Positions 24,917 through 33,098 of a DNA stretch of 64,000 nt are shown here, piece after piece. How positions within the stretch are numbered: the first letter of the stretch is position 1; each line of letters begins with the position of its first letter. The notes under the pieces were generated by a model. That model had not been told where the DNA came from. It was given only the letters and a program-made list of their open reading frames with translations, and made no database searches. Both the position numbers and the translations under genes were made by a program. Source of the stretch: Prevotella lacticifex (GTDB lineage: Bacteria; Bacteroidota; Bacteroidia; Bacteroidales; Bacteroidaceae); the NCBI RefSeq assembly GCF_019973375.1, contig NZ_BPTV01000001.1, positions 1,116,001 through 1,180,000 of the forward strand, written 5' to 3'.

Positions 24917-25075
24917 GCATTGTGCTGCTTGTTCGTTGGTATTGCATGGCTCTATACACTGTTTAATCATACTCTGCAAATGGTAATTCGGTTTTCTGCT
25001 ACCTTGATATATCTTATCTATTTTCGTGTAAGGGTAAAGAATCTGTTTTTTCTTCTCTGTGTGCAAGATTTTTTG

Positions 25076-25084
25076 TAATTTTGC
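25076..25084 (+). promoter_or_regulatory. -7 box of the thioesterase gene
   Basis: TAATTTTGC 30 bases before the ATG at 25115. The -33 box is poor. The match favours the ATG at 25115 over the TTG at 25094. Confidence 0.6.
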
Positions 25085-25114
25085 AACGATAAATTGTATA
25101 GGATAATTTTACCA

Positions 25115-25573
25115 ATGGATAAGAATAGCAGCAAAGGCGTTGAGTTGTATTCCGACGTCGATTTTCATCATAAGTTTCCACTTCAGTTGAGGTTTTTCGA
25201 TGCTGACCAGTTCGGACATATCAACAATTCGATTTATTTCCAGTATTATGATACAGCCAAGATGGACTATTTCACTCGCCTTGGCGTTCCTTGCGACCAG
25301 CGTCACGTGACGGTAACGGCGCATATTGATGCCGATTTCTTGGCTCAGGTGTACACCTCCGACAACAATATCGAGGTGCAGTCGGCTGTCACCCACTTAG
25401 GCAAGAAGAGCTTTGTGTTCGTTCAGCGCCTCGTCGACTCAAAGACCGGTGAGGTGAAGTGCATCGGCCGATCAATCATTGTCACCTTCGATCTTGTGAA
25501 GAACCAGTCGGTAGAGATATGGCCGGAATGGGTAGAGGCTATAAAGAAGTTTGAGGGCAGCAATCTCAAATAA
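25115..25573 (+). CDS. Acyl-CoA thioesterase, 4HBT hotdog family
   Basis: Small cytoplasmic hotdog-fold thioesterase (152 residues) of the 4-hydroxybenzoyl-CoA/YbgC/FadM group, which hydrolyses acyl-CoA or acyl-ACP thioesters. The signature RFFDADQFGHINNSIYFQYY (residues 26-45) holds the expected active-site Asp (D31) and the GHxNN turn; later strands (GKKSFVFVQRLVDSKTGEV, GRSIIVTFD) complete one hotdog domain. It is flanked on both sides by intergenic repeats and seems to be transcribed alone. The physiological substrate is not predictable. Confidence 0.88.
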   Translation: MDKNSSKGVELYSDVDFHHKFPLQLRFFDADQFGHINNSIYFQYYDTAKMDYFTRLGVPCDQRHVTVTAHIDADFLAQVYTSDNNIEVQSAVTHLGKKSFVFVQRLVDSKTGEVKCIGRSIIVTFDLVKNQSVEIWPEWVEAIKKFEGSNLK

Positions 25574-25619
25574 CCAATTTTCCCAACCTTTGAAATGCTG
25601 TTCTGCATTGTGAAATATC

Positions 25620-25765
25620 TTTACAGCATTTCAATACCTATCATTTTGGCTTCTGAAACGGTCCATTTCGCACTCTGAAACGGTCCGTTTCACAGTCTAA
25701 AACAGGCCGTTTCGCAACGCGAAAAGGTATGAATTGTAATGTGCTGAAAATCAGATTATAACAGA
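25620..25765 (+). repeat. 22-bp-period repeat family, locus C (three units plus terminal unit)
   Basis: Units at 25653-25674, 25675-25696, 25697-25718 and 25719-25740, with cores AAACGGTCCATTT, AAACGGTCCGTTT, AAACAGGCCGTTT and terminal AAAAGGTATG. The left flank is CTATCATTTTGGCTTCTG and the right flank GAATTGTAATGTGCTGAAAA plus TCAGA, the latter shared with locus D. Confidence 0.85.
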
Positions 25766-25984
25766 CGTGTGACTGAATCGCGTGCTTTCTGAATTAATTT
25801 AACATTTCAGAATGTAACAAATTCCATATTTGTGTGGCATATTGTATTATTCGTTGCGGTCATCCGTGTCCTGTATGTCGATATGGGGAGTACAGATAAA
25901 TCCCTCCTTGTCAGCAGCGGACAAATTAGTGATATATAATGATGTGTGGCATTATAGTTACATGTTGCGGCACACATCCACTGT

Positions 25985-26145
25985 AGTGGCGGGGTTTATC
26001 CCCGCCCTCGCAGCTGCAAGTATAATTTTGTGTTTGTGGTCTTAGGGCGGGGATAAACCTCGCCCCTACGTCGGATAAGTGCAGCACTTTGTTATATCTC
26101 GTGGTCTTCTGGCGGGGATTAACCTCGCCCCTGCGTCGGGGCGGT
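25985..26145 (+). repeat. Paired-hairpin intergenic repeat (BIME-like), copy 3, with a second right arm
   Basis: The left hairpin GGCGGGGTTTATCCCCGCC is followed by two right arms: GGCGGGGATAAACCTCGCCC (about 26046) and GGCGGGGATTAACCTCGCCC (about 26111). Each right arm is preceded by GTGGTCTT and followed by CCT(A/G)CGTCGG, a tandem duplication of about 65 bp. The surrounding 25574-26339 interval has no convincing gene. Confidence 0.75.
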
Positions 26146-26339
26146 GCCACAATTCATCACACTCGTGGCCCTTGTGAGCCTTATGGCAGGCACGTAGACC
26201 CGCTCCTATGTCGGATTGACGTTGAAGTCCGATGCCGTTGCAATGCTCATCGTCGTACTGCGATGTGCTTTCTCTTATATCCCTGCCCATTGTTTCATTT
26301 TCTTTAATATTACTGCTTTGAAGTTTTAGCATCCATTAT

Positions 26340-26371
26340 TTTGATATGTGTATTAATTGTACTAACTTTGC
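26340..26371 (+). promoter_or_regulatory. Promoter of the M6 metalloprotease gene
   Basis: TTTG at 26340-26343, a 19-base spacer and TAACTTTGC at 26363-26371, 30 bases before the ATG. Confidence 0.8.
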
Positions 26372-26400
26372 GAAGTTAATCACAAATTCATGAATTATCA

Positions 26401-28638
26401 ATGAAGAAATTATTTTTATCGGCCTTGCTGTTAGCTTCAGCCCTGACGGCAGGTGCTGTCCGTCCGATGCATAAGCTCTTTCCTGTCAAGCAGAACGACG
26501 GATCGGTGGTAATGCTATATAAGAATGGCGACGGTCACCTTGCTTTCTACACTACTGAGGATGATAAGGTTGTTGTGCGTGATGCCAACGGCCGTTTGTG
26601 CTATGCCCAGCTCAACGCCAACGGTGAGCTGACGGCCTCGTCGATGGCCGTTCATAACCTCGCCGATCGCACGGCAGAGGAGACCGCTTTCGTATCAACT
26701 ATTACCTTGCGTCCCACCGACGATGCCCTGCAGCCGTTGCTGTCGGCCGATGCCACCCTCGTGCGCCGTCTTGTGAAACGCGCCGGCAACGCCTCGACGA
26801 GCGACGGTCTCGGCAAGTTCGGTACTAATTCGGGTGGTGCCGTGCCGAGCAACGGTAACATTACCATTCCTGTAATCATGGTCGCCTTTCAGGATCAGGC
26901 TTTTAAGGCCGACCATACAGTGGAGAAAATCTCACGTTATTTCAACGAAGAAGGTTATCATGAGGACAATGCTTACGAGGTCGGTTCAGTGAAAGACTAT
27001 TTCAAGGCCTCGAGCATGGGACATTTCGTACCGACATTCGATGTTGTGGCTAAGGTCACCCTCGGCCATCCCTATGCCTATTATGGTGCCAACAGCTCGT
27101 CGGGCAGTAACCGTGGTGCCGGTGACGTGCGTGCATTCCAGATGGTGAAGGATGCTATAGCTGCGGCAACAGAGCAAGGTGTAGATTTCAGCGCGTATGA
27201 GGTTGACGGGACTATTCCTAACGTGACTATCATGTATGCCGGATTAGGTGAGGCTACGGGCGGTGACGAGAATACCATCTGGCCTCACGAATTGGACTTA
27301 GGCTCTTATTATGGTAATATCGGCGGCCATACATTCGGTTCATATTTCGTAGGCAACGAAATGTATAACGAAAACAATATTATGGGAATCGGCGTTTTCT
27401 GCCACGAGTTCAGTCACGCCTTAGGACTTCCCGACTGGTATGTCACCGACTACAGCTATTCGAACGACTCACCCTACGGCTACTGGTCCGTTATGGACGG
27501 TGGGGAGTACAACGGTGAAAGTTATGCGCCGGTAGGCTATACAGCATACGAGAGAAGTTTCATGGGATGGTTGGACATTAAAGAACTGCAGGATGCACAG
27601 TCAGTGACCCTTGAGAATCCAAAGAACAACGATGCTGCATACGCTGTGATGTTTCGCAATCCTCTGAACAATAATGAGTATTTCATTTTAGAGAATCGCC
27701 AGCCTGACACTTGGTACTCGTCGCAACTCGGCTCCGGACTGTTGCTGACACATATAACATATGGTTCGTCGGCATGGTGGGGAAATACCGTCAACAATAA
27801 CCAATTGAGAAAACGGTCGATGGTAGTAACTGCCGACGGAAGCAAGATCGGAAGTGTATCTACGGAGTCTTCATACGGTAATTCTGCTCACCTCTTCGGA
27901 AATGGCGTGAACTATTTGGAATCGGTGAATCTTTATAACGGGACAAAGTATTCCAATTTCCCATTCTACAAAGTTGTAAAGCATAACGATGGGACGATAA
28001 CCTTCAGCTTCAAGGATGGAACACTGAACCCTTCGACGATTGCAAGCGATGGCCGGACATTTGAAAAAGTGACTGACCTGTCGCAGATTTCATCAGGCGA
28101 CAGCGTAATCTTTGTTAATGAGGCAAACAACGCAGCTATCGGACTGTCGCAGCAGGGCAATTTTATGTCAGTAGCTAACATTGATGTCGATGGCTCGAAA
28201 GCCTATGGGAATGCCGACGTTCTTGTGTTTGGTGTGTTGAAATCGTCAAAGAGCGGCAATCTCGGATTCCATTGCGATAAAGGCTACCTTAGTGCGACAA
28301 GTTTAGGACTGGCATTGTCGAAGAATACGACAAACGCTCTCTCTGCACTGACATTCTCTGACGGTAAAGCATCGGTGAAATTTGTCGGGACATACAAACG
28401 CTACCTCGGATATGCCAATCCTGAGACATATTTTACAACATATACTTCTGACCAGGGCGACATGCAAGTTTACCGGATGATAAAAGCTACTAATGGCATC
28501 ACTACAGTGGCTACCAACAGTGAGAGAAATGCTGACAACCGTATCTTCACTCTCGGAGGCCAGTATCTCGGGACATCGCTAAACGGTTTACCGAAAGGTG
28601 TATATATTCAGAACGGCCGAAAGGTAGTAGTGAAATAA
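26401..28638 (+). CDS. Secreted M6 family metalloprotease with T9SS-like C-terminus
   Basis: Zinc metalloprotease of 745 residues, immune inhibitor A-like (M6). Signal peptide MKKLFLSALLLASALTAGA; pro-region to about 150; M6 catalytic domain with HEFSHALGLPDWY (zinc residues H335, E336, H339) and a following Met-turn region (GYWSVMDGGEYNG). A beta-rich C-terminal part ends in NRIFTLGGQYLGTSLNGLPK followed by GVYIQNGRKVVVK, a T9SS type A-like sorting end. It would degrade proteins outside the cell. A free-standing promoter drives it. The catalytic residues are intact. Confidence 0.9.
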   Translation: MKKLFLSALLLASALTAGAVRPMHKLFPVKQNDGSVVMLYKNGDGHLAFYTTEDDKVVVRDANGRLCYAQLNANGELTASSMAVHNLADRTAEETAFVSTITLRPTDDALQPLLSADATLVRRLVKRAGNASTSDGLGKFGTNSGGAVPSNGNITIPVIMVAFQDQAFKADHTVEKISRYFNEEGYHEDNAYEVGSVKDYFKASSMGHFVPTFDVVAKVTLGHPYAYYGANSSSGSNRGAGDVRAFQMVKDAIAAATEQGVDFSAYEVDGTIPNVTIMYAGLGEATGGDENTIWPHELDLGSYYGNIGGHTFGSYFVGNEMYNENNIMGIGVFCHEFSHALGLPDWYVTDYSYSNDSPYGYWSVMDGGEYNGESYAPVGYTAYERSFMGWLDIKELQDAQSVTLENPKNNDAAYAVMFRNPLNNNEYFILENRQPDTWYSSQLGSGLLLTHITYGSSAWWGNTVNNNQLRKRSMVVTADGSKIGSVSTESSYGNSAHLFGNGVNYLESVNLYNGTKYSNFPFYKVVKHNDGTITFSFKDGTLNPSTIASDGRTFEKVTDLSQISSGDSVIFVNEANNAAIGLSQQGNFMSVANIDVDGSKAYGNADVLVFGVLKSSKSGNLGFHCDKGYLSATSLGLALSKNTTNALSALTFSDGKASVKFVGTYKRYLGYANPETYFTTYTSDQGDMQVYRMIKATNGITTVATNSERNADNRIFTLGGQYLGTSLNGLPKGVYIQNGRKVVVK

Positions 28639-28671
28639 TGATATTCGGAGGCGGAGTGGGGCAGAAAAACC

Positions 28672-29124
28672 CTACCGCCGCTCCTTGAAAAACCGCAACA
28701 TAAGGTCACGGCAATCGTCAGCAAGGACGCCTGCCGTGACCTTTGTCTTTGGATGGAGCACCAACGGCGCGAAGGTGCGGTAACCACGCTTGATGTCGGG
28801 CGCTCCGTAGACAACGCGGGCCATCTGCGACCAGCCTAAGGCTCCGGCGCACATCGGGCACGGCTCGACGGTGACGTAGAGGGTGCAGTCGGTAAGGTAT
28901 TTGCCGCCGAGACTGTTGGCAGCCATCGTTATGGCCTGCATCTCAGCGTGGGCCGTGACATCGTGGAGGGTCTCAGTCATGTTGTGCGCACGGGCTATAA
29001 TCCTGCCACGGCATACCACAACGGCCCCAATCGGTATCTCGCCCTCCTCGTATGCCGCCTCAGCCTCCTGCAAAGCGCGGCTCATGAAGAACTCATCCTT
29101 CTTCTCCTGCTCTTCTGTACTCAT
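28672..29124 (-). CDS. tadA: tRNA-specific adenosine deaminase
   Basis: Converts A34 to inosine in the tRNA-Arg anticodon. The 150-residue product has the cytidine/deoxycytidylate deaminase fold: HAEMQAI (H59, catalytic E61) and PCPMCAGA (C89, C92) bind zinc. A minus-strand -7 box TACTTTTGC lies at 29146-29154 just before the start. Convergent with the protease gene upstream; the short gap carries a GGCGG/CCGCC hairpin. Confidence 0.93.
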   Translation of the reverse strand: MSTEEQEKKDEFFMSRALQEAEAAYEEGEIPIGAVVVCRGRIIARAHNMTETLHDVTAHAEMQAITMAANSLGGKYLTDCTLYVTVEPCPMCAGALGWSQMARVVYGAPDIKRGYRTFAPLVLHPKTKVTAGVLADDCRDLMLRFFKERR

Positions 29125-29163
29125 ATTTTTTTCTTTCTTTTTATTGCAAAAGTACAGAAATTA

Positions 29164-29196
29164 TTTGGAAAAGCTGTAGCGTTTTAGTAACTTTGT
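29164..29196 (+). promoter_or_regulatory. Promoter of yraN
   Basis: TTTG at 29164-29167, a 20-base spacer and TAACTTTGT at 29188-29196. It is divergent from tadA. Confidence 0.7.
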
Positions 29197-29271
29197 GGGA
29201 TGAATAGCGGGGGCAGTGAATCGCCTGATTCACCATGCTGACCTTCGTAACCTTCTATACGACTCTAAATT

Positions 29272-29637
29272 ATGGCTTTACATAACGACTTAGGACGATG
29301 GGGTGAGGATGCCGCTGCCGCATACCTTGAGCAGAAAGGACTGCGGGTGCTGGCCCGTGACTGGCACTACGGCCACCGTGATCTCGACATCGTGGCCACC
29401 GACGACGATGGGCTCTGCGTCATAGCAGAGGTCAAGACGCGCCGTGACGAGAAATATAACGATGCCGACAAGGCCGTATCGCCACAGAAAATAAGGTCGC
29501 TGTCGATAGCCGCCAACGCCTTTGTGAAGACCTATCATATTGATGTGGAGGTGAGATTCGACATCGTGACCGTCGTGGGCACTCCGGAGCACTACGAGGT
29601 GAGACATGTGGAGAATGCTTTCCTGCCTTTCGTGTGA
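29272..29637 (+). CDS. yraN: YraN family (UPF0102) putative endonuclease
   Basis: Conserved 121-residue protein with a restriction-endonuclease-like fold. It shows GRWGEDAAAAYLEQKGLRVL, then HRDLDIVATDDDGLCVIAEV and KTR; the D-x-n-(E)-x-K pattern (D..AEVKTR) corresponds to the PD-(D/E)xK nuclease core. Family role is unsettled, probably in DNA processing or repair. birA follows about 60 bases downstream. Confidence 0.9.
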   Translation: MALHNDLGRWGEDAAAAYLEQKGLRVLARDWHYGHRDLDIVATDDDGLCVIAEVKTRRDEKYNDADKAVSPQKIRSLSIAANAFVKTYHIDVEVRFDIVTVVGTPEHYEVRHVENAFLPFV

Positions 29638-29699
29638 TTTCGTAGTGAGTTGGTGATGCGTGGATGCTGGTATGTTATTGATTCATAAGCTAATAGACA

Positions 29700-30515
29700 A
29701 TGAATATAAAACCTATTATCAACAAATTGTCAGGAATCTTCTCGTCGAAGGATGAAACTGAGAAGATTATCCATCTGCCGACTGTCGACAGTACGAACAA
29801 TTATCTCATGGCTTACAAGCCGGCTGCCGGTGAGGCTATGACAGTTGTCATGGCTGATGACCAGACGGCCGGACGCGGTCAGGGCACGAACCACTGGGAG
29901 AGTGAGGCGGGCAAGAATCTTACGTTCTCCATCCTCGTCCATCCTGTGATGGTCCCCGTCATGCGTCAGTTTCTGCTGTCGGAGGCCGGGGCTCTCGCCG
30001 TGTGGGAGGTCCTCGGCGAATATCTCGGAAAGGACGATGTGACGATGAAGTGGCCCAACGACATCTACTGGAAGGACAAAAAGATTAGCGGAACGCTGAT
30101 AGAGACGAGGCTCGGCGGCGGCCATGTGAAGGACTGTGTCTTCGGAACGGGTATCAACGTCAATCAGGAGCGGTTCGTCAGCGATGCCCCTAATCCCGTT
30201 TCGATGAAGCAGATTCTCGGTCATGAGGTTAAGGTCGGGGAGGTTCTCGACAAGATTTTGGCTGCCTTCAGAAAGTATTATTCGGCCATAGAGAATGGCG
30301 AATATGCTGCTATATCAGAGATTTACCACTCCGGTCTGTACCGTTCGCACGGTTTCCACCGCTACCGTGACAAGGATGGCGAGCTGGTGGCCGCCGTCGT
30401 GGAGGTCGAGGATGACGGCACACTGATTCTGCGTGACAAGGAAGGTGTCATGCGGTCGTACAAGTTCAAGGAGGTCAGCTTCTTGTCTGACGACGGTGAC
30501 GCTGCTGCGGAGTGA
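29700..30515 (+). CDS. birA: Biotin--[acetyl-CoA-carboxylase] ligase
   Basis: Attaches biotin to the biotin carboxyl carrier protein through biotinyl-AMP. 271 residues without an N-terminal helix-turn-helix, so a ligase-only type that does not regulate transcription. Motifs: DQTAGRGQGTNHWESEAGKN (biotin/ATP loop), KWPNDIYWKDKKISGTLIE with the catalytic lysine, and a C-terminal SH3-like region (GTLILRDKEGVMRSYKFKEV). About 40 extra N-terminal residues precede the core (LPTVDSTNNYL). Confidence 0.93.
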   Translation: MNIKPIINKLSGIFSSKDETEKIIHLPTVDSTNNYLMAYKPAAGEAMTVVMADDQTAGRGQGTNHWESEAGKNLTFSILVHPVMVPVMRQFLLSEAGALAVWEVLGEYLGKDDVTMKWPNDIYWKDKKISGTLIETRLGGGHVKDCVFGTGINVNQERFVSDAPNPVSMKQILGHEVKVGEVLDKILAAFRKYYSAIENGEYAAISEIYHSGLYRSHGFHRYRDKDGELVAAVVEVEDDGTLILRDKEGVMRSYKFKEVSFLSDDGDAAAE

Positions 30516-30704
30516 CGCTTACACATATTATATATATAGCGTGTGGCGGAACGAAGTGTCGGATTGGATTATAATAACAGTAATAATGTATATAGATTCA
30601 GCTGCCAACGGGCATGCCTGAGGTGCTGACGGCACCGCCGCGGGCATGTAATATACTGATAGTCAGTGTCCCTTAGGCTGTGAATCGTTTTTGAATTTAG
30701 AATT

Positions 30705-31415
30705 ATGGCAAGATTCAAAAGAATCCTCCTGAAACTCTCCGGCGAGAGCTTGATGGGAAAACAGAGTTTCGGTATCGATCCGGAACGGTTGGGCGACTAT
30801 GCCCGTCAGATTAAGGAAATCCACGACATGGGCGTGGAGATTGGTATCGTTATTGGCGGCGGAAACATCTTCCGTGGTCTCAGTGGCAGTCAGAAAGGCT
30901 TCGATCGCGTCAAAGGCGACCAGATGGGTATGTGCGCAACGGTCATCAACTCGCTCGCACTCAGTTCGGCCCTTGGTGCCATTGGCGTAAAGACAAAGGT
31001 CATGACGGCCATAAGAATGGAGCCTATCGGTGAGTTCTACAATAAGTGGAAGGCTGTGGAGGCAATGCAGAACGGATATATCTGTATCTTCTCAGCAGGC
31101 ACGGGAAATCCTTATTTCACTACTGATACCGGCTCAAGTCTGCGCGGAATAGAGATTGAGGCCGACGTTATGCTCAAGGGCACGCGCGTCGATGGTGTCT
31201 ATACCGCTGACCCTGAGAAGGATCCGACGGCCAAGAAGTTCACTGAGATAACTTATAATGAAGTCTTGGAGCGCGGTCTGAAGGTTATGGATCTCACGGC
31301 TATATGCATGTGTCAGGACAATAACCTGCCCATCTATGTCTTCAATATGGATGTTGTAGGCAACCTAAAGAAGGTTATCGACGGTGAGGAGATAGGAACG
31401 CTGGTACACAATTAA
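30705..31415 (+). CDS. pyrH: UMP kinase
   Basis: Hexameric bacterial UMP kinase of the amino-acid-kinase fold, 236 residues, making UDP from UMP in pyrimidine synthesis. Motifs: RILLKLSGESLMG at the N-terminus, VIGGGNIFRG, the uridylate-binding GTGNPYFTTDTGSSLRGIEI, and VYTADPEKDPTAKK. No fusion or truncation. The 190 bases upstream hold no clear promoter. Confidence 0.96.
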   Translation: MARFKRILLKLSGESLMGKQSFGIDPERLGDYARQIKEIHDMGVEIGIVIGGGNIFRGLSGSQKGFDRVKGDQMGMCATVINSLALSSALGAIGVKTKVMTAIRMEPIGEFYNKWKAVEAMQNGYICIFSAGTGNPYFTTDTGSSLRGIEIEADVMLKGTRVDGVYTADPEKDPTAKKFTEITYNEVLERGLKVMDLTAICMCQDNNLPIYVFNMDVVGNLKKVIDGEEIGTLVHN

Positions 31416-31429
31416 TACCGATAAACGGG

Positions 31430-31487
31430 AAAAGGCTTAAACGTTTGTGGGCTGTCTGTAGTACACAAGCGTTTAAGCCTTTTCTTA
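31430..31487. terminator. Bidirectional terminator between pyrH and pssA
   Basis: AAAAGGCTTAAACG at 31430-31443 pairs with CGTTTAAGCCTTTT at about 31470-31483, with an additional inner TTGTG/CACAA pairing and flanking A and T runs. It serves the convergent pyrH and pssA transcripts. Confidence 0.85.
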
Positions 31488-31510
31488 TCTCGTTTCGTAA
31501 TTTTAAGCCG

Positions 31511-32254
31511 TTATCCTTCTTTTTGGGCCTTTTTGCCGTTCAGCTGGGCTATGACGCAGATTATGAGGTATAGCGCAATGACCGGTGCCCAGGCCTCAAG
31601 GAATCCTTTCCATCCGTGGGCGATGATGGCAATGATGAATATTGCCGCTGCCGTGGCTACAAAGGAGTAGCGCAGCTGGTTGCCCTGCCATCCCCAATGC
31701 TTGAACTTCAAGGCGAACATCGGTAACTCGCTGATAAGCAGCCAACTGCTGAAGAATACACCGATGACGACAATGGGCATAGCCCACTCCCGTGTTTCGA
31801 TTACCGGCTGCATGCCGATGAGCAGTCCACCCCAGAAGAGTGCGTTGGCAGGCGTTGGCAGTCCGATGAATCCCATTGCCTGACGTGTGTCGAGATTGAA
31901 CTTCGCCAGGCGCAATGCCGAGAATGCCGCCATGATGTAGGCCACGAAAGGCAGTATCGTGCGCAGTCCCTCGACAGCTGACGGATAGTTCATAACGCCC
32001 AACTCGGAGAAAATCATCGTCGATGGAGCCACGCCAAAGGTGACGTCGTCAGCCAGAGAATCGAGCTCCTTGCCTATCGGTGAACTGACGTGGAGGGCGC
32101 GGGCACTCATTCCATCGAAGAAGTCGAAGACCGCACCGATTATTATCCATGTCAGAGCCATGGTGAGATCGTTGCAGAATGCAAAATATGTGGCTATGCA
32201 ACCGGAGATGAGGTTGCAGCACGTTATCGAGTTTGGTATATTCTTTTTTATCAT
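31511..32254 (-). CDS. pssA: CDP-diacylglycerol--serine O-phosphatidyltransferase
   Basis: Makes phosphatidylserine from CDP-diacylglycerol and serine at the inner membrane. 247 residues, membrane-spanning, with the CDP-alcohol phosphotransferase motif split over [20 protein letters not shown] and [15 protein letters not shown] (D-G-x2-A-R-x8-G-x3-D-x3-D). Its start overlaps the end of psd by four bases (ATGA), so the two enzymes of phosphatidylethanolamine synthesis are translationally coupled. Confidence 0.93.
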   Translation of the reverse strand: MIKKNIPNSITCCNLISGCIATYFAFCNDLTMALTWIIIGAVFDFFDGMSARALHVSSPIGKELDSLADDVTFGVAPSTMIFSELGVMNYPSAVEGLRTILPFVAYIMAAFSALRLAKFNLDTRQAMGFIGLPTPANALFWGGLLIGMQPVIETREWAMPIVVIGVFFSSWLLISELPMFALKFKHWGWQGNQLRYSFVATAAAIFIIAIIAHGWKGFLEAWAPVIALYLIICVIAQLNGKKAQKEG

Positions 32255-32943
32255 TTCAACTTGGCTATTACCGTTTGGTCACCGGTCGTGGGCTGTCCCA
32301 TTTTTACGCAGACCTCTGAGCCGACAGGGAGGAATACGTCGACACGGCTTCCAAGTTTGATAAATCCTAAATGCTCGTCAATGAAGCACTCCTCGCCTTC
32401 CTTGGCGTAGGTGACGATACGGCGTGCTACGGCTCCTGCAATCTGCCGACAGAGGATGTCGACACCGCCGTCGGTAGTGAGCATCACGTCGGCGTGCTCG
32501 TTCTCCTCACTGGCCTTGGGAAGCCATGCGCGGTGGTAGTTGCCGTCGAAATGACGCACAAATTTCACCTTGCCGTCAACGGGAAACCAGTTGGCATGGA
32601 CATTGGTGATGCTCATGAAGATAGAGATCATCAGGCGTTTGTCGTGGAAATACTCGTTCTCGTCGACCTCCTCAATGACGACAATCTTACCGTCGGCGGG
32701 AGCCACGACGAGCTTGTCGGTGTCCTCGGAGGGGAAATAGCGTATCGGACAGCGGTAGAAATTGACTACAACTCCGTAAACTGATCCGAAGACAATGAGG
32801 AAAATGATGAACGGAATCTTGGTGGAGAAACCAAACCAGAGAAGCAACGCGATGAGCACGATGAGTATGGCACCATAGAAGAGCTGGTCGCGGCCTTCGC
32901 TATGGAATCTTATCTTTTTGAGTTTCTTTATTCTTTTTACCAT
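32251..32943 (-). CDS. psd: Phosphatidylserine decarboxylase proenzyme
   Basis: Converts phosphatidylserine to phosphatidylethanolamine. A short-type (archaeal/Bacteroidetes) Psd of 230 residues: two N-terminal membrane segments ([20 protein letters not shown] and the next), [17 protein letters not shown], and the self-cleavage region [13 protein letters not shown], where the chain would be cut at Gly-Ser to form the pyruvoyl group. First gene of the psd-pssA pair, with its own promoter divergent from dnaE. Confidence 0.93.
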   Translation of the reverse strand: MVKRIKKLKKIRFHSEGRDQLFYGAILIVLIALLLWFGFSTKIPFIIFLIVFGSVYGVVVNFYRCPIRYFPSEDTDKLVVAPADGKIVVIEEVDENEYFHDKRLMISIFMSITNVHANWFPVDGKVKFVRHFDGNYHRAWLPKASEENEHADVMLTTDGGVDILCRQIAGAVARRIVTYAKEGEECFIDEHLGFIKLGSRVDVFLPVGSEVCVKMGQPTTGDQTVIAKLK

Positions 32944-32999
32944 GATGGTGGATTTTCTTTTGGTTAATCGATATTTTGGCTCTCTGCCAATTCAGCGAT

Positions 33000-33031
33000 G
33001 CAAAGGTACAAAATTTTTTCGGGATGACAAA
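33000..33031 (-). promoter_or_regulatory. Promoter of psd-pssA
   Basis: Minus strand: TTTG at 33028-33031, a 19-base spacer and TACCTTTGC at 33000-33008, an exact consensus match. Confidence 0.85.
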
Positions 33032-33046
33032 TTTTTGATTTATTCT

Positions 33047-33079
33047 TTTGGCAGTGTCGGTATTTTGCAGTACCTTAGC
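33047..33079 (+). promoter_or_regulatory. Promoter of dnaE
   Basis: TTTG at 33047-33050, a 20-base spacer and TACCTTAGC at 33071-33079 (one mismatch), 19 bases before the ATG. This gives a very short leader. Confidence 0.65.
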
Positions 33080-33098
33080 ACTCCAATTGAATTGAATT